Positions 44,006-53,158 are shown, counted from the stretch's first letter. The stretch: 64,000 nt of DNA from Caballeronia sordidicola (GCF_002220365.1 NZ_MTHB01000159.1:1-64000), one strand, 5' to 3'. A program made the numbers and translations. The notes: generated by a model not told the origin, from the sequence alone.

Positions 44006-44572
44006 ATGAACATCGCGAATTCTTCCGCCCCGCCGCGTGATCCAATCGCCGGCGTGCCGCGTTATTCGTCCGCGCAGATCGCTCTGCACTGGGTAATCGG
44101 GCTGGCGATCATCGTCATGCTCGGCATTGGTCTCTACATGGTCGGGCTGCCGAAAGACCTCGCTTTCAAATCGAGCCTGGTCAACTTCCACAAGTCGCTT
44201 GGGATCACCATCTTCCTGCTTGTGCTGATTCGCATCGTGGTTCGCCTGGTTGCAGGCCCTCCTCCGCTTCCGCCAATGCCCGCATGGCAACGCGCCGCCG
44301 CAAGCGTGACGCAAGGTCTTTTATACGTGGCGATGATCGTCATGCCGCTAACGGGTTATCTTGGCTCGTCATTCAACAAGTTCAGCACGCGCTTCTGGGG
44401 CATCCCGCTCCCAATGTGGGCCTGGGACGACCCCGGCTTGCGAAAAATTTTCTTCACGGTACACACGATCAGTGCCTGGGTGTTGATCGCACTGATCGTG
44501 CTGCATGTGGCCGGTGCGCTCAAACATCAGTTGGTAGACCGCGACCGCCTGATGGAAAGGATGCTGCCATGA
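44006..44572 (+). CDS. Cytochrome b561 (CybB-type)
   Basis: A 188-residue inner-membrane cytochrome with four membrane segments. Heme-ligand His candidates are in ALHWVIGLAI, VNFHKSLGITI, FFTVHTISAW and LHVAGALKH. Such proteins pass electrons from quinol to superoxide or other acceptors. An AAGGAGG ribosome site precedes ATG 44006. It is often found near YceI genes; none is intact here. Confidence 0.92.
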   Translation: MNIANSSAPPRDPIAGVPRYSSAQIALHWVIGLAIIVMLGIGLYMVGLPKDLAFKSSLVNFHKSLGITIFLLVLIRIVVRLVAGPPPLPPMPAWQRAAASVTQGLLYVAMIVMPLTGYLGSSFNKFSTRFWGIPLPMWAWDDPGLRKIFFTVHTISAWVLIALIVLHVAGALKHQLVDRDRLMERMLP

Positions 44573-44806
44573 CGCAATCGCATGCATCCGAAGCGCAGCT
44601 ATTTCGCAACCCTTATTAATTAATTAAGCATCCTGACGATCAACAAGACCCTCATTTTGGCGCTCGTCTTGGCATTGGCACTCTCAGCCCGGCTGCCGGC
44701 ACCGACCGACGGACGTGCGCTCTACTCGAGACATTGAACGCGGTAGCGGCAAGGGTCTCCGCGCACAAGAAGGAGCCTTACCGCATGCCGACCGTCATCC
44801 GCTACT
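44573..44806. other. Gap between cytochrome b561 and MntP
   Basis: An AT-rich TTAATTAATTAA stretch at 44617 is followed by an open stretch encoding INKTLILALVLALALSA, like a lone signal peptide, with no good start and a stop at 44735. It may be a decayed secreted-protein gene. A 22-residue ORF at 44785-44853 has a good ribosome site but overlaps the mntP 3' end. Confidence 0.4.
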
Positions 44807-45376
44807 TCAACTCATATAGCCAAGATGCTCGGCCAGGATTACCGACCCGATAACAACAAGAATGACCCCGCCCGCAATCTCGGCGCGCTGCCCCACGGCC
44901 TTGCCCAGAAAACGCCCGACCATCACGCCCAGGGTCACCATGATCAGCGTCGCCAATCCGATAGTCGCGGCGGTCGACAAGATATTCACATCGATAAAAG
45001 CGAGTCCCGCTCCCACCGCCATCGCGTCGATACTCGTGGCGAACCCGGTGAGCGCCAGCAGCCAGAAACCGTGGCTGTTGGGCTTCTCGACTTCCGTCGT
45101 GGGCGCGCGCAGGCCCGAGGTGATCATACGTACGCCGAGCACGAGCAGCAGGCTGAACGCGATCCAGTGATCCCACGAGGCGACATACGGAGCGGCGGCC
45201 TTGCCTAGCGCCCAGCCAACCAGCGGCGTGATGGCTTCAATCACGCCGAAGATCAGGCCGGTACGAAGCGCCTCGCGAATTCGCGGACGATGCAGGGCGG
45301 CGCCCTTGCCGACCGCAGCGGCGAAGGCGTCTGTCGACATGGCGAAGGCGAGCAGGAGAGTAGAAGCAATATTCAT
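44807..45376 (-). CDS. mntP: Manganese efflux pump MntP
   Basis: A 189-residue inner-membrane protein with six membrane segments and the two acidic family motifs LLAFAMSTDAFAAAVGKGA and TGFATSIDAMAVGAGLAF. It exports Mn2+ when the cytoplasm is overloaded. It is preceded by a yybP-ykoY riboswitch in the same orientation, which turns expression on with Mn2+. Both the protein and its leader match the well-known E. coli arrangement. Confidence 0.96.
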   Translation of the reverse strand: MNIASTLLLAFAMSTDAFAAAVGKGAALHRPRIREALRTGLIFGVIEAITPLVGWALGKAAAPYVASWDHWIAFSLLLVLGVRMITSGLRAPTTEVEKPNSHGFWLLALTGFATSIDAMAVGAGLAFIDVNILSTAATIGLATLIMVTLGVMVGRFLGKAVGQRAEIAGGVILVVIGSVILAEHLGYMS

Positions 45377-45487
45377 GGGGATGTCAGGATGTGGTTATGC
45401 GTTCGGGCCGGGCAAGAACATACGATGCAGCGGCGAGCCCGACCGGTTTCGCCGATACATCGATGGTCTTGCCAACCAAAAAGCTAA

Positions 45488-45572
45488 CGGCGGCTCATGC
45501 CACGGTTCGATTGAACCAAGCGTGTTGACATGAGCGCTTCCAGCAAGTGGAAGCCGGCTACTCCCCAAAGAC
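45488..45572 (-). ncRNA. yybP-ykoY manganese riboswitch
   Basis: On the minus strand the leader reads CTTTGGGGAGTAGCCGGCTT, then a GCTTCCACTTGCTGGAAGC hairpin, then ATGTCAACACGCTTGG and GGCATGAGCC. The GGGGAGUAGC start, the GUCAACA strand and the closing GGCAUGAGC are the conserved core of this class. It lies about 110 nt upstream of mntP. Mn2+ binding would relieve translation or transcription block of the efflux gene. Confidence 0.92.
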
Positions 45573-45920
45573 GAATGGAGGCTACCATGCTCGAAATGAA
45601 TTTGTAAGCTTTCCCCGGCAGCGTGAAGGGATACTTCCGGGCCGCTTCTGCCATGCGCATCGACACGGATCAAGGGTCCACACCGGTCCACAGAAAGGAC
45701 GAACCCAGATAATCTTGCCGGTCGACAAAACCGTCACGAAAGTTCAAGCCGATACAATGCGGCCAGCCAAGAATGGCGAGCCTCCCGATCGAACCTCCCG
45801 CGCGATGCCAAACCCGAAATCCAAACCGCTGCATGACAGTGCGTGCCCAGCGCCGCACCGCGCTCCGTGCCGCCGGTCCAGGCATCGTCTTCGCCGCCCA
45901 TGCCTTGTGAGCCGAGCGCG

Positions 45921-47489
45921 ATGAACCCCGCCTCTCCCCCAGCGGCAGGTTTAAGGAAGCGCCGCATCAGGTCTCGCTGGACGGCGGTCGGGATGGCAAG
46001 CGCGCTCTCCCGCCATCCGATGGTCGCGGGTGTCGTGGGTACCGTGGTCGCGGTGCTGATGGCGAGCTTGTCCATAGCGACCTTGTATCAGGGGCGCCAG
46101 GGCGTGCTCGACCACGCCCATGAAACATCGGCGAATCTCGTCGCGATCATCAGCAGCGACCTCGCCCGCAATGTCGAAATCTACAATCTCTCCCTCAACG
46201 CGATGGTCGAAGGCGCGCAGAACCCGGCCATGACGGCACTCTCGCCCGCCCTGCGCGGCCAGATTCTCTTCGACCGCGCGATCTCCGCGGCCTACATCAC
46301 CGGCGCCTATGTGCTGGACGCGCACGGCAGGGTCACGGCGGCGAGCAAGGACGTCCCCCTGCTCGCGGCCTCTTTCGCCGACCGCGAATATTTCTACGCC
46401 CAGCAACGCAGCCCCTCGACCGGCCTGTTCTTCTCGCATCCGTTTGCGTCGCGTTTGCGCGGCACGCCGACAATCGGCATGAGCCGGCGCGTCAACGCGC
46501 CCGACGGTTCGTTCGCCGGGATCGCGCTGCTGGCAATGAACGTCGCGTATTTCAACTCACTGCTCGATAAACTCAACGTCGGCGCCGAGGGGTCGATCTT
46601 TATCGTCTATCAGGACGGTACGATGATCGCCCGCAAGCCTTTCCACGAAGACTTGGTCGGGCGCAACGTCGCCATCTCGCCCACCTTCTCGCGCATGGTG
46701 AATGCCACATCGGGATCGTACGCGGCCATCTCCCCGGTCGATCACGTGCGCCGCCTCTACACGTTCTCACATGTGCCGGGGACACCGTTTATCGCGGTCG
46801 TGGCGCCGGCCGAAGGGGATGTGTTAAGACAGTGGCGCGAACGCAGCCGGGTCGTCGGCGCGCTGACGCTGCTGTCGGGGATGAGCTTCGTCGCGGTGTC
46901 GTGGCTGCTTGCGCTGTCGCTGCGCGAGCGGGCCCGCGCACAAGAGGAACTCGTCCGGCTGGCCGGCACGGATGCGCTCACCGGCCTGCCGAACCGGCGC
47001 GCGTTCGACGAACGCATGGACGACGAATGGCGCCGCGGACGCCGGGCGGGCACGCCGTTGTCGGTGCTGTTCATCGACGTGGATTATTTCAAGGCCTACA
47101 ACGATACCTACGGCCACGCACTCGGCGACGACGCGCTCGCCACCGTCGCGCACAGTATTGCCACGACTGTGCGCCGTCCGGGCGATGTCCCGGCGCGCTA
47201 CGGGGGCGAAGAGTTCGTCGTTCTGCTGCCCGATACCCCCCTGGAGGGCGCACGGCATATTGCCGAAGCGATCCGGCAGGGCGTGCAGGCCTGCACGATC
47301 CCCCACCGGGCCAGCGCGCTCGGCACGGTGACCATCAGCATAGGTTGCGCGACGGCATCGCCGCCGGGCCTGGGCGGTGCGTATGGCCTGCTCGCCGCCG
47401 CCGACCAGCAGCTCTACAAAGCGAAGGCCGCAGGGCGCGACTGCGTCCGGCCGCTCGCCCACGCGGCGGCGCCGGTAGTGAGTGGCTGA
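45921..47489 (+). CDS. Diguanylate cyclase with periplasmic Cache-type sensor
   Basis: About 522 residues. The start is uncertain: ATG 45921 is used; 45900 and GTG 45843 are upstream in frame. The order is TM1 (VAGVVGTVVAVLMASLSIAT), a periplasmic Cache/PDC domain (SADREYF-type ASFADREYFYAQQR, SRLRGTPTIGMSRRV), TM2, then GGDEF. The active site is RYGGEEFVVLLP. An inhibitory RxxD (RPGD) lies five residues before it. It makes cyclic-di-GMP and is likely feedback-inhibited by it. Confidence 0.92.
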   Translation: MNPASPPAAGLRKRRIRSRWTAVGMASALSRHPMVAGVVGTVVAVLMASLSIATLYQGRQGVLDHAHETSANLVAIISSDLARNVEIYNLSLNAMVEGAQNPAMTALSPALRGQILFDRAISAAYITGAYVLDAHGRVTAASKDVPLLAASFADREYFYAQQRSPSTGLFFSHPFASRLRGTPTIGMSRRVNAPDGSFAGIALLAMNVAYFNSLLDKLNVGAEGSIFIVYQDGTMIARKPFHEDLVGRNVAISPTFSRMVNATSGSYAAISPVDHVRRLYTFSHVPGTPFIAVVAPAEGDVLRQWRERSRVVGALTLLSGMSFVAVSWLLALSLRERARAQEELVRLAGTDALTGLPNRRAFDERMDDEWRRGRRAGTPLSVLFIDVDYFKAYNDTYGHALGDDALATVAHSIATTVRRPGDVPARYGGEEFVVLLPDTPLEGARHIAEAIRQGVQACTIPHRASALGTVTISIGCATASPPGLGGAYGLLAAADQQLYKAKAAGRDCVRPLAHAAAPVVSG

Positions 47490-47562
47490 GCACGCCGGCA
47501 GGCATGCCCAGTACTGGCCGACGGCGCCCGGACCCGCTTGGGCGACCCAGCAAACACATGAT

Positions 47563-47590
47563 TTGCAAGGATTTTTCTCATCGGTATAAT
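47563..47590 (+). promoter_or_regulatory. Sigma70-type promoter
   Basis: TTGCAA (47563-47568), 16-bp spacer, TATAAT (47585-47590), 30 bp before the lytic transglycosylase ATG. Confidence 0.7.
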
Positions 47591-47619
47591 GCGACCTTCC
47601 CTTCCGAGGCCACTTCCCC

Positions 47620-48213
47620 ATGAGCAGACTCCTTTGGCTCGCTGCGCTGACCTTCGGCGCGACGCTAGGACCGATGCAGGGCGCGGTGGCTCAGGAACGT
47701 GCCCCGGAAGCCGCCCAGCAAGATGCAGCAGCCAGCGACGCCACCGTCGAGGCCACTCATCAGGTCTCCCAGTTGATCTCCCAGTTGATCTCCCAGAAGT
47801 TCGGCGTCGCGCGGGCAAAAGCTGAGCAGATTTCGGCCGCGGTCATGTCAGCGGCATCGAAATACTCACTCCCTCCCGCCCTCCTCCTCGCCATCATCTC
47901 CGTTGAATCCCGCTTCAAGGAAAAAGCCCGCGGCGCCAATGGCGCAACCGGGCTGATGCAGGTCGTGCCGGCCGCGCACAAGCAACTCGTGCGCAACATA
48001 GACCTGACGGAAGCCACCGCGAATATTGAAGCGGGATCGGCGATTCTCCACGGTTATGTGCAATCCGCTCGTGGCGATGTGGGCGCAGCCCTGAAGAGCT
48101 ACGGCGGCTCGAAAGCCTACGCGGAAAAGATCAGCCTGCGAGCCAAGGCGTTCGCTCCGCAATTCGGCTCGGGCACCGATGCCGGCACCAACACCGAAAC
48201 GACCGGCGACTGA
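47620..48213 (+). CDS. Lytic transglycosylase (SLT domain)
   Basis: A 197-residue secreted protein: signal peptide LLWLAALTFGATLGPMQGAVAQ, a low-complexity region with a duplicated SQLI segment, then a compact SLT domain. The catalytic Glu is in LAIISVESRFKEKARG; GATGLMQVVPAAH and the YGGSKAYAEKI groove follow. It cleaves peptidoglycan glycan strands in the periplasm to form anhydro-muropeptides. Small stand-alone SLT proteins often accompany secretion or envelope remodelling. A consensus promoter lies just upstream, so it is probably monocistronic. Confidence 0.92.
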   Translation: MSRLLWLAALTFGATLGPMQGAVAQERAPEAAQQDAAASDATVEATHQVSQLISQLISQKFGVARAKAEQISAAVMSAASKYSLPPALLLAIISVESRFKEKARGANGATGLMQVVPAAHKQLVRNIDLTEATANIEAGSAILHGYVQSARGDVGAALKSYGGSKAYAEKISLRAKAFAPQFGSGTDAGTNTETTGD

Positions 48214-48464
48214 CGCTCCGCTTCAGCGCTCTGCAGCAATATCCCCCCAACTCCCTCTCATTGCATGGCGCCTTGCCTCCACGCCCGGCGCGGACCGGTT
48301 TTTGCTGTCCTTACTCGGGGCCGACCGCACTTCCAATGGACAACAACAGTGCAATTGCCGCCCCCGCGACCAAGCCTGAACACGGTTGAGCCCGCTGCCG
48401 CCTGCTTTCGATTCTCCGACGCGTCACTCGTTGGCTAACCGATCGCCTCACTTTCGAGGAATCC

Positions 48465-48926
48465 GTGACACGACGCCCTTTTGAAGCGGACCAGGAACAG
48501 TTCGCTTTATGGCAGCCCAAGCGCCTGCCCACGCTCATGCCCGCCCGGCGTGTCGTGATCGCGCACCGCGACCCGATGATCGGCGAGTCGTTCGTGTTGC
48601 TGCTCGGTTTGAAGGGACTGGCGGCGCAGCACGTGAGGGACGTGGACGCGCTGACGATGCTGATCGAAGACTGGCATCCGCAGGCGTTGATGATCGATAC
48701 CCGCCTGGGAACGGGCGAGCACAGCGGTTTCGTGCGCAGGCTCTGCGATAACCCCCGCCACGCCGGCACCCTGCTTCTCGCGTTGAGCAACTTCCTTCCG
48801 GAGGATTGCGTCCCGGTATTGCAGGAGGCAGGCTTCGACGGTCATTGCCGCCGCCCGTGTCCGATGTGGCGTGTCTCGGAAGTACTCGCCGACTTTTTCG
48901 CCCCGAATGGCGTGTCGATGAGTTAG
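48465..48926 (+). CDS. Stand-alone receiver-like protein
   Basis: A 153-residue protein starting at GTG 48465 with GAGGA 5 bases upstream. The fold resembles a response-regulator receiver (RRVVIAHRDPMIGESFVLLL at beta1/alpha1, ALMIDTRLG at beta3 with Asp in the phospho-acceptor position, LLLALSN at beta4). The beta5 Lys is not obvious (GHCRRPCP), so phosphorylation is uncertain. Its end overlaps the convergent hybrid kinase stop by 4 bp, hinting at a functional pair. Confidence 0.75.
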   Translation: MTRRPFEADQEQFALWQPKRLPTLMPARRVVIAHRDPMIGESFVLLLGLKGLAAQHVRDVDALTMLIEDWHPQALMIDTRLGTGEHSGFVRRLCDNPRHAGTLLLALSNFLPEDCVPVLQEAGFDGHCRRPCPMWRVSEVLADFFAPNGVSMS

Positions 48927-51130
48927 CGCAGTACCAGTTCCCGCAGTTCGTCGATATTGAATGGCTTCGCGAGAATGGTCACCCCAGTATGGCGCGCGCG
49001 CTCGAATTCGTCGGCATAACCGGTCATCAGGGCGATCCGCTGTGAGGGCCAGGTGCCGCGCACTTTTTCAGCCAGGTCGATGCCATTTAGCCGGCCAGGC
49101 ATTTGTATATCCGACAACACCAGGTCAAAGCGGCTGCCTTCGTTGAGCAAGTCGAAGGCTTTGTCGGCGGTGAGTTCGTGACGCACGTCGCAGCCAAAGG
49201 TCGCGAGCACCGCTGCCACGCCCGCCGCCACTTCCTCGTTGTCTTCCACCAGCAAGATCGAACCCGGATGCAGCCGTGCCGGCGCAGCCTTGTCCTGCGA
49301 ATCCGGCGAATCCGGCGTATCCGACGGATCCGCCGTATCCGCCGTGTGGGTTGCGTCGTTCGGTGCAGTCACCGGCGCGGCGGCCGGACCGTGGTATCGG
49401 GGCAGATAAAGCCGCACGGTCGTGCCGCGCCCCAGCACGCTGTCAAGGCGCGCGGTGCCACCCGCCTGCTCGCATGCCGCCTGCACTTGCGCCAGCCCGA
49501 GGCCCGTGCCTGAGCCGCTCAGCTTGGTCGTGAAAAGCGGCTCGAAGGCACGCCGTGCGGTCGTTTCGGGCATGCCGTCACCGCTGTCGGTGAAAGCGAG
49601 CAGCGCGTATTCACCGTCGGGCAAAACGTTGTCGGCCGTCACGCGAACGTTCTGGCTGCGGATGACAAAACGGCCGCCGCGAGGCATTGCATCGCGGGCA
49701 TTCACCGCAATGTTGATGATCGCAAACTCAAGTTCCGTGGCGTCCGCGCGAACCTGCCACATGTCCGGTGGCACTTGCACTTTCACCTGGACCTTTTCGC
49801 CAGCCGCCGTTTCGATCAGCCCGGCCGCCGCGGGCAGCCAGACAGCCAGATCGATCGGCTCCTGCTTGAGCGGTTGCTTGCGTGCGACGCTGAGGAGGCG
49901 TCGTGCGAGCGCTTCGGCACCAGCGGTCGCGCGCTCCACGGCCAGGACTTCCCTTTCAAGCCCATTGAAATTCTTGCGCCGCGCAAGCTCCATGTTCGCC
50001 GCCACCACCATCAGCAAATTATTGAAGTCGTGCGCCACGTTGGCGACCAGATTGCCGAGCGCACCCATGCGCCGCAACTGCCGGCTGGATGCCTCGGCCG
50101 AGAGCCGCATGGCGACTTCCGCCTGCCAGCGCTCCCATGCGGCCTGTTGCGCCTGCAACTGGCGCAACGAAAAGAGCACGAGCAGCCAGACCGCGACGCA
50201 CGGAGCCGCCGTAATCACGGCGATCAACGTGTAGTGCTGCCGCCACTCCGCAAAGATCGCGTCGGTCGGAATGGCGCTTGTCACGTAGAGCGGGTAATCC
50301 CCCACGCGACGAAACGCCACCACGCGCTCCACGCCGTCAATACTGGAGCGTATCCGCAAGCGTCCGAACAGCTCGTTGTTACGCATGGCGCTGGTGAAAG
50401 CCACGTCGCGGGCGTGCGTGATGCCGGCGCGGTTGGGCGGCTCGCGCACGAGAATGCCGCCGTCGCGGCGAAACAGGCCGACGCTCATGCCGGGTTCACC
50501 ATTCGACAGATCGCGATAAAAGCCTGCGAAATAATCGCGTTTGAGCGCGATCGACACGACGCCCGCAAAACGGCCGTCGTTCAGGCTACGCCCGACGCTG
50601 GTCGTAAATACATCAGCTTGCTGGACGCTGCCGAGCAGCGGTAGGGAGAAATAGGGGTCCGGGCGGATGGAGCGCGCAGAGATGAAGTCGTCGCGATTGG
50701 CAATGGAGACCGCCGGCACCGGAAAGTAGCGGTTGCTGGCGAGCATCTCACCCGTCACGCCGAAAATGGTGATGCCCGCCACCTGGGCAAACGATTCGCC
50801 GATCACGCTCAGGCGATCATGGATGGCTTTCTGATTGGCGTGGATCTGGGCGTCGTCGCTATCGGCGAGCATTTCCACAATACGCGTCGAGATTTCGCGG
50901 TTGAGGTCGAGCACCTTGACGGCTTGTTCGTCGGCGACGCGGGCCACGCGGTCGGCGATATCGTCCGATTCGGTCATGCGGCGCTGGTAATCGTAATAAC
51001 CGTAGCCAAGCAGGAATACGATTGGAACCAGGATCGATACCGCCAGCACGACTAGCAGGATCCGCCGCGTCGCGGCGAAATTGCGCAACGGCAATGGCAA
51101 GTCGAGAGCAGCGGAATCCGAAGAGTGCAA
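48923..51130 (-). CDS. Hybrid sensor histidine kinase with C-terminal receiver
   Basis: About 735 residues from TTG 51128-51130, chosen because GGAG lies 10 nt upstream and longer starts run into the neighbouring secreted-protein gene. Order: TM1 (ILLVVLAVSILVPIVFLLGY), periplasmic Cache-type domain, TM2, HisKA with phospho-His in NVAHDFNNLLMVV, HATPase (NARDAMPRGG, GSGTGLGLAQVQ), a 9-bp-repeat linker, and a receiver with Asp in LVLSDIQMPG. The pattern matches small-ligand-sensing kinases whose receiver regulates output. Confidence 0.9.
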   Translation of the reverse strand: MHSSDSAALDLPLPLRNFAATRRILLVVLAVSILVPIVFLLGYGYYDYQRRMTESDDIADRVARVADEQAVKVLDLNREISTRIVEMLADSDDAQIHANQKAIHDRLSVIGESFAQVAGITIFGVTGEMLASNRYFPVPAVSIANRDDFISARSIRPDPYFSLPLLGSVQQADVFTTSVGRSLNDGRFAGVVSIALKRDYFAGFYRDLSNGEPGMSVGLFRRDGGILVREPPNRAGITHARDVAFTSAMRNNELFGRLRIRSSIDGVERVVAFRRVGDYPLYVTSAIPTDAIFAEWRQHYTLIAVITAAPCVAVWLLVLFSLRQLQAQQAAWERWQAEVAMRLSAEASSRQLRRMGALGNLVANVAHDFNNLLMVVAANMELARRKNFNGLEREVLAVERATAGAEALARRLLSVARKQPLKQEPIDLAVWLPAAAGLIETAAGEKVQVKVQVPPDMWQVRADATELEFAIINIAVNARDAMPRGGRFVIRSQNVRVTADNVLPDGEYALLAFTDSGDGMPETTARRAFEPLFTTKLSGSGTGLGLAQVQAACEQAGGTARLDSVLGRGTTVRLYLPRYHGPAAAPVTAPNDATHTADTADPSDTPDSPDSQDKAAPARLHPGSILLVEDNEEVAAGVAAVLATFGCDVRHELTADKAFDLLNEGSRFDLVLSDIQMPGRLNGIDLAEKVRGTWPSQRIALMTGYADEFERARHTGVTILAKPFNIDELRELVLR
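49298..49342. repeat. Five 9-bp tandem repeats in the kinase linker
   Basis: Units CGAATCCGG (twice), CGTATCCGA, CGGATCCGC, CGTATCCGC are in frame. On the minus strand they encode a TADTADPSDTPDSPDS-type acidic linker between the ATPase and receiver domains. Confidence 0.9.
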
Positions 51131-51266
51131 AGCGTCAGGGCTCCAAGATTGGGTTCGCTCGCGCCACGGTTGGTCAGATCGCGCTCGGGGCAGATCTGCC
51201 AGCAGCCAGCAACTGGCAGACCCCTCAAGCCTGATTACCCAGGGCCAAGCGAAACGCCCGATCCTG

Positions 51267-51626
51267 TTACTGCGGCTTCGACATTGTCCCACTACCATTT
51301 GGCGATGCAGTGGTCGAGTTGCTATTTGCGCTGGAACCATTGCTCTTCATGTTAGGCGTGGAGCCTGTTCCCGTACCCATCCCGCCACCCACTGCGTTAC
51401 CCCCCGGGGCACCGCTCATTCCCGCCCCGTTGGAGCCACCCGCATTGGCCCCACCCATTCCACCGCCGCCGCCCACGCCTGCGCCACCGGCCGAGCCTCC
51501 GCCTGCTGAACCGCCTCCAGCGCCGCCTCCGCCCGCACCGCCTCCCCCGCCCGCCTGCGCATAGACACCGCCCGACAGACCCAGCACCAGCGCAGACACC
51601 AAAATCTTCTTCGTCACGTGTTTCAT
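51267..51626 (-). CDS. Glycine-rich secreted protein, 119 aa
   Basis: AAGGAGG precedes ATG 51624-51626. The signal peptide ILVSALVLGLSGGVYAQA is followed by about 60 residues that are almost only Gly, Ala and Ser, then an Asn/Ser/Thr-rich tail. It has no catalytic motif. Low-complexity, extracytoplasmic proteins of this kind are common in Burkholderiales and have no assigned role. It lies upstream of the hybrid kinase in the same direction. Confidence 0.75.
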   Translation of the reverse strand: MKHVTKKILVSALVLGLSGGVYAQAGGGGGAGGGGAGGGSAGGGSAGGAGVGGGGGMGGANAGGSNGAGMSGAPGGNAVGGGMGTGTGSTPNMKSNGSSANSNSTTASPNGSGTMSKPQ

Positions 51627-51852
51627 TGCCGCCTCCTTGAACTTCCGTTGAGTGCGTTGCGCAGGACTCAAGTCGCAACGCTCGCTCTCAAGCTAGTGCA
51701 AGGGGCATGCCGCACATGCCGCTATTGTATAAGCGGTAACGCTTGCCTGGCGGGCGTTTCGGCAATCCTGTGCCAGCAGTACATGTGACCTTGGAGTGGC
51801 TCTTTGACCAGCTTTTGCCCCGAATGTCGGTTGATTTCAGGGCGTTCAAAAC

Positions 51853-51882
51853 AAAAAAACCGGGCTTGTCAGCCCGGTTTTG
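51853..51882. terminator. Bidirectional intrinsic terminator
   Basis: CCGGGCT (51860-51866), loop TGTC, AGCCCGG (51871-51877), flanked by A7 on the left and TTTT on the right. It therefore ends the minus-strand gene at 51904 and could also terminate plus-strand transcripts. Confidence 0.88.
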
Positions 51883-51903
51883 TCATTGCGAAGCGGCTAG
51901 GAC

Positions 51904-52245
51904 TTACCAGCCTTGTTGCTGGTAATACCCCGCCTGCGGTTGCGGGCCGCACGGTACATAAGCACGGCGATAGTCGTCAAAGCAGTATCCCGGTGGCGGA
52001 CCAGGCTGGTAGGCCGGCTGTGCATAAACAGGTTGCGCATAAACCGGCTGATACACCGGCTGCGCGTAGACAGGTTGTGCGTAGACCGGCTGAGCCACCG
52101 CGGACCCCACCAGTGCACCAATCACGGCGCCGCCCAGCAGTGCGCCCACAACCGCACCGCCGTCTCCGCCACCCCCGTGCGCAGACGCCTGACCCGACAT
52201 GGCAAGACTTCCGGCCAACACCAACACTGCTGCTACGCGTTTCAT
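51904..52245 (-). CDS. Small secreted protein with glycine zipper and QPVYA repeats
   Basis: A 113-residue protein. The signal peptide MKRVAAVLVLAGSLAMSGQASA is followed by a Gly-zipper-like hydrophobic segment (GALLGGAVIGALVGSAVA), then repeated QPVYA units and a C-terminal part with two Cys (YCFDDYRRAYVPCGP). It probably associates with the outer membrane or cell wall. It is a common, uncharacterised Burkholderiales type. A good intrinsic terminator follows it. Confidence 0.8.
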   Translation of the reverse strand: MKRVAAVLVLAGSLAMSGQASAHGGGGDGGAVVGALLGGAVIGALVGSAVAQPVYAQPVYAQPVYQPVYAQPVYAQPAYQPGPPPGYCFDDYRRAYVPCGPQPQAGYYQQQGW

Positions 52246-52399
52246 TTGAGTTCTCCAGATCCCGTGGTCGGGACTATGGAACTGATCTTATGCGGGTACA
52301 GAAGAAATAACTGATGCAGTTGGTAACGGATCATTTCAGCGGATACATATTCGCGAGCGGCTTTTTGCGGACAAAACCCTGCAAGACTCGGCGCTTCGT

Positions 52400-53158
52400 T
52401 CACGCTTCGGTCGATGCCCGCCGGATCGCCCGTTCTACGGCGCCGGTCTCGCCGTGCGGCACGAAAATGTAGCCCTGTCCCCAGACCGTCTGGACATAGC
52501 GGGGATCGGATGGATCGGCTTCCAGCAAGCGCCTCAACCTCCATATGGACACGTCGAGGCTGCGGTCCCTATACGTTCCGGCCTGACCGCGCAGCTTCTC
52601 GTTCAACTGCGCACGCGTGAGCACCACCATTTCGTTTTTCACGAAGATCTTCAGCGTCGCAAATTCGCCGGATCGCAATGGCACCCGTTCCCCGTTGTGA
52701 CGCAGCTCACGCGCGGCAAAATCGACTTCATAGGGGCCAAAGCGGTAAGGCGGCCGGTCCTCCGGCGCGCCCGGCGCCGCCGCGTCGCGACGTCTCAGGA
52801 CCGTACGGATGCGGGCTAGCAGTTCGCGTGGATCGAAGGGTTTGGCCAGGTAATCGTCGGCGCCCAGTTCGAGGCCGATCACGCGGTCAATCACATCTGA
52901 GCGAGCCGTCAGGAAGATCACGGGGATGTCGTCGCCGGCCGCACGCAATTCGCGCAACGCACTGATGCCATCCTGCTCGGGCATCATCACGTCGAGCACG
53001 ACAATTGACGGCCGCTCGACATCGAGACGTCGCTTAAGACCCGTACCGTCGTGCAGCACCGAAACTGCAAGGCCGTTGCCTTGCAGATATTCGCGAACGA
53101 GGTCGCGCACTACGGGGTCGTCGTCGACGAGAAGAACATGATGGGTCATGCGATTCAT
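52400..53158 (-). CDS. OmpR-family response regulator (paralogue 1)
   Basis: About 252 residues from ATG 53156-53158; ATG 53147-53149 is also possible, neither with a clear ribosome site. The receiver has acidic LLVDDDP, phospho-Asp in IVVLDVMMPE and Lys in YLAKPFDPREL. The C-terminal winged helix includes YRDRSLDVSIWRLRRLLEAD and VQTVWGQGYIFVPHG. It is divergent from a close paralogue at 53397, sharing the unusual SVLHDGTGLKRRL segment. No kinase gene is adjacent on its own side. Confidence 0.93.
   Translation of the reverse strand: MNRMTHHVLLVDDDPVVRDLVREYLQGNGLAVSVLHDGTGLKRRLDVERPSIVVLDVMMPEQDGISALRELRAAGDDIPVIFLTARSDVIDRVIGLELGADDYLAKPFDPRELLARIRTVLRRRDAAAPGAPEDRPPYRFGPYEVDFAARELRHNGERVPLRSGEFATLKIFVKNEMVVLTRAQLNEKLRGQAGTYRDRSLDVSIWRLRRLLEADPSDPRYVQTVWGQGYIFVPHGETGAVERAIRRASTEA

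Noticed and set aside
44633..44737. Signal-peptide-like stretch INKTLILALVLALALSA
   Set aside because: There is no acceptable start codon or ribosome site and it stops after 35 codons; at most a decayed gene, noted only in the gap entry.
44785..44853. 22-residue ORF with a good AAGGAG site
   Set aside because: It overlaps the end of mntP on the opposite strand and shows no family resemblance strong enough to call a gene.
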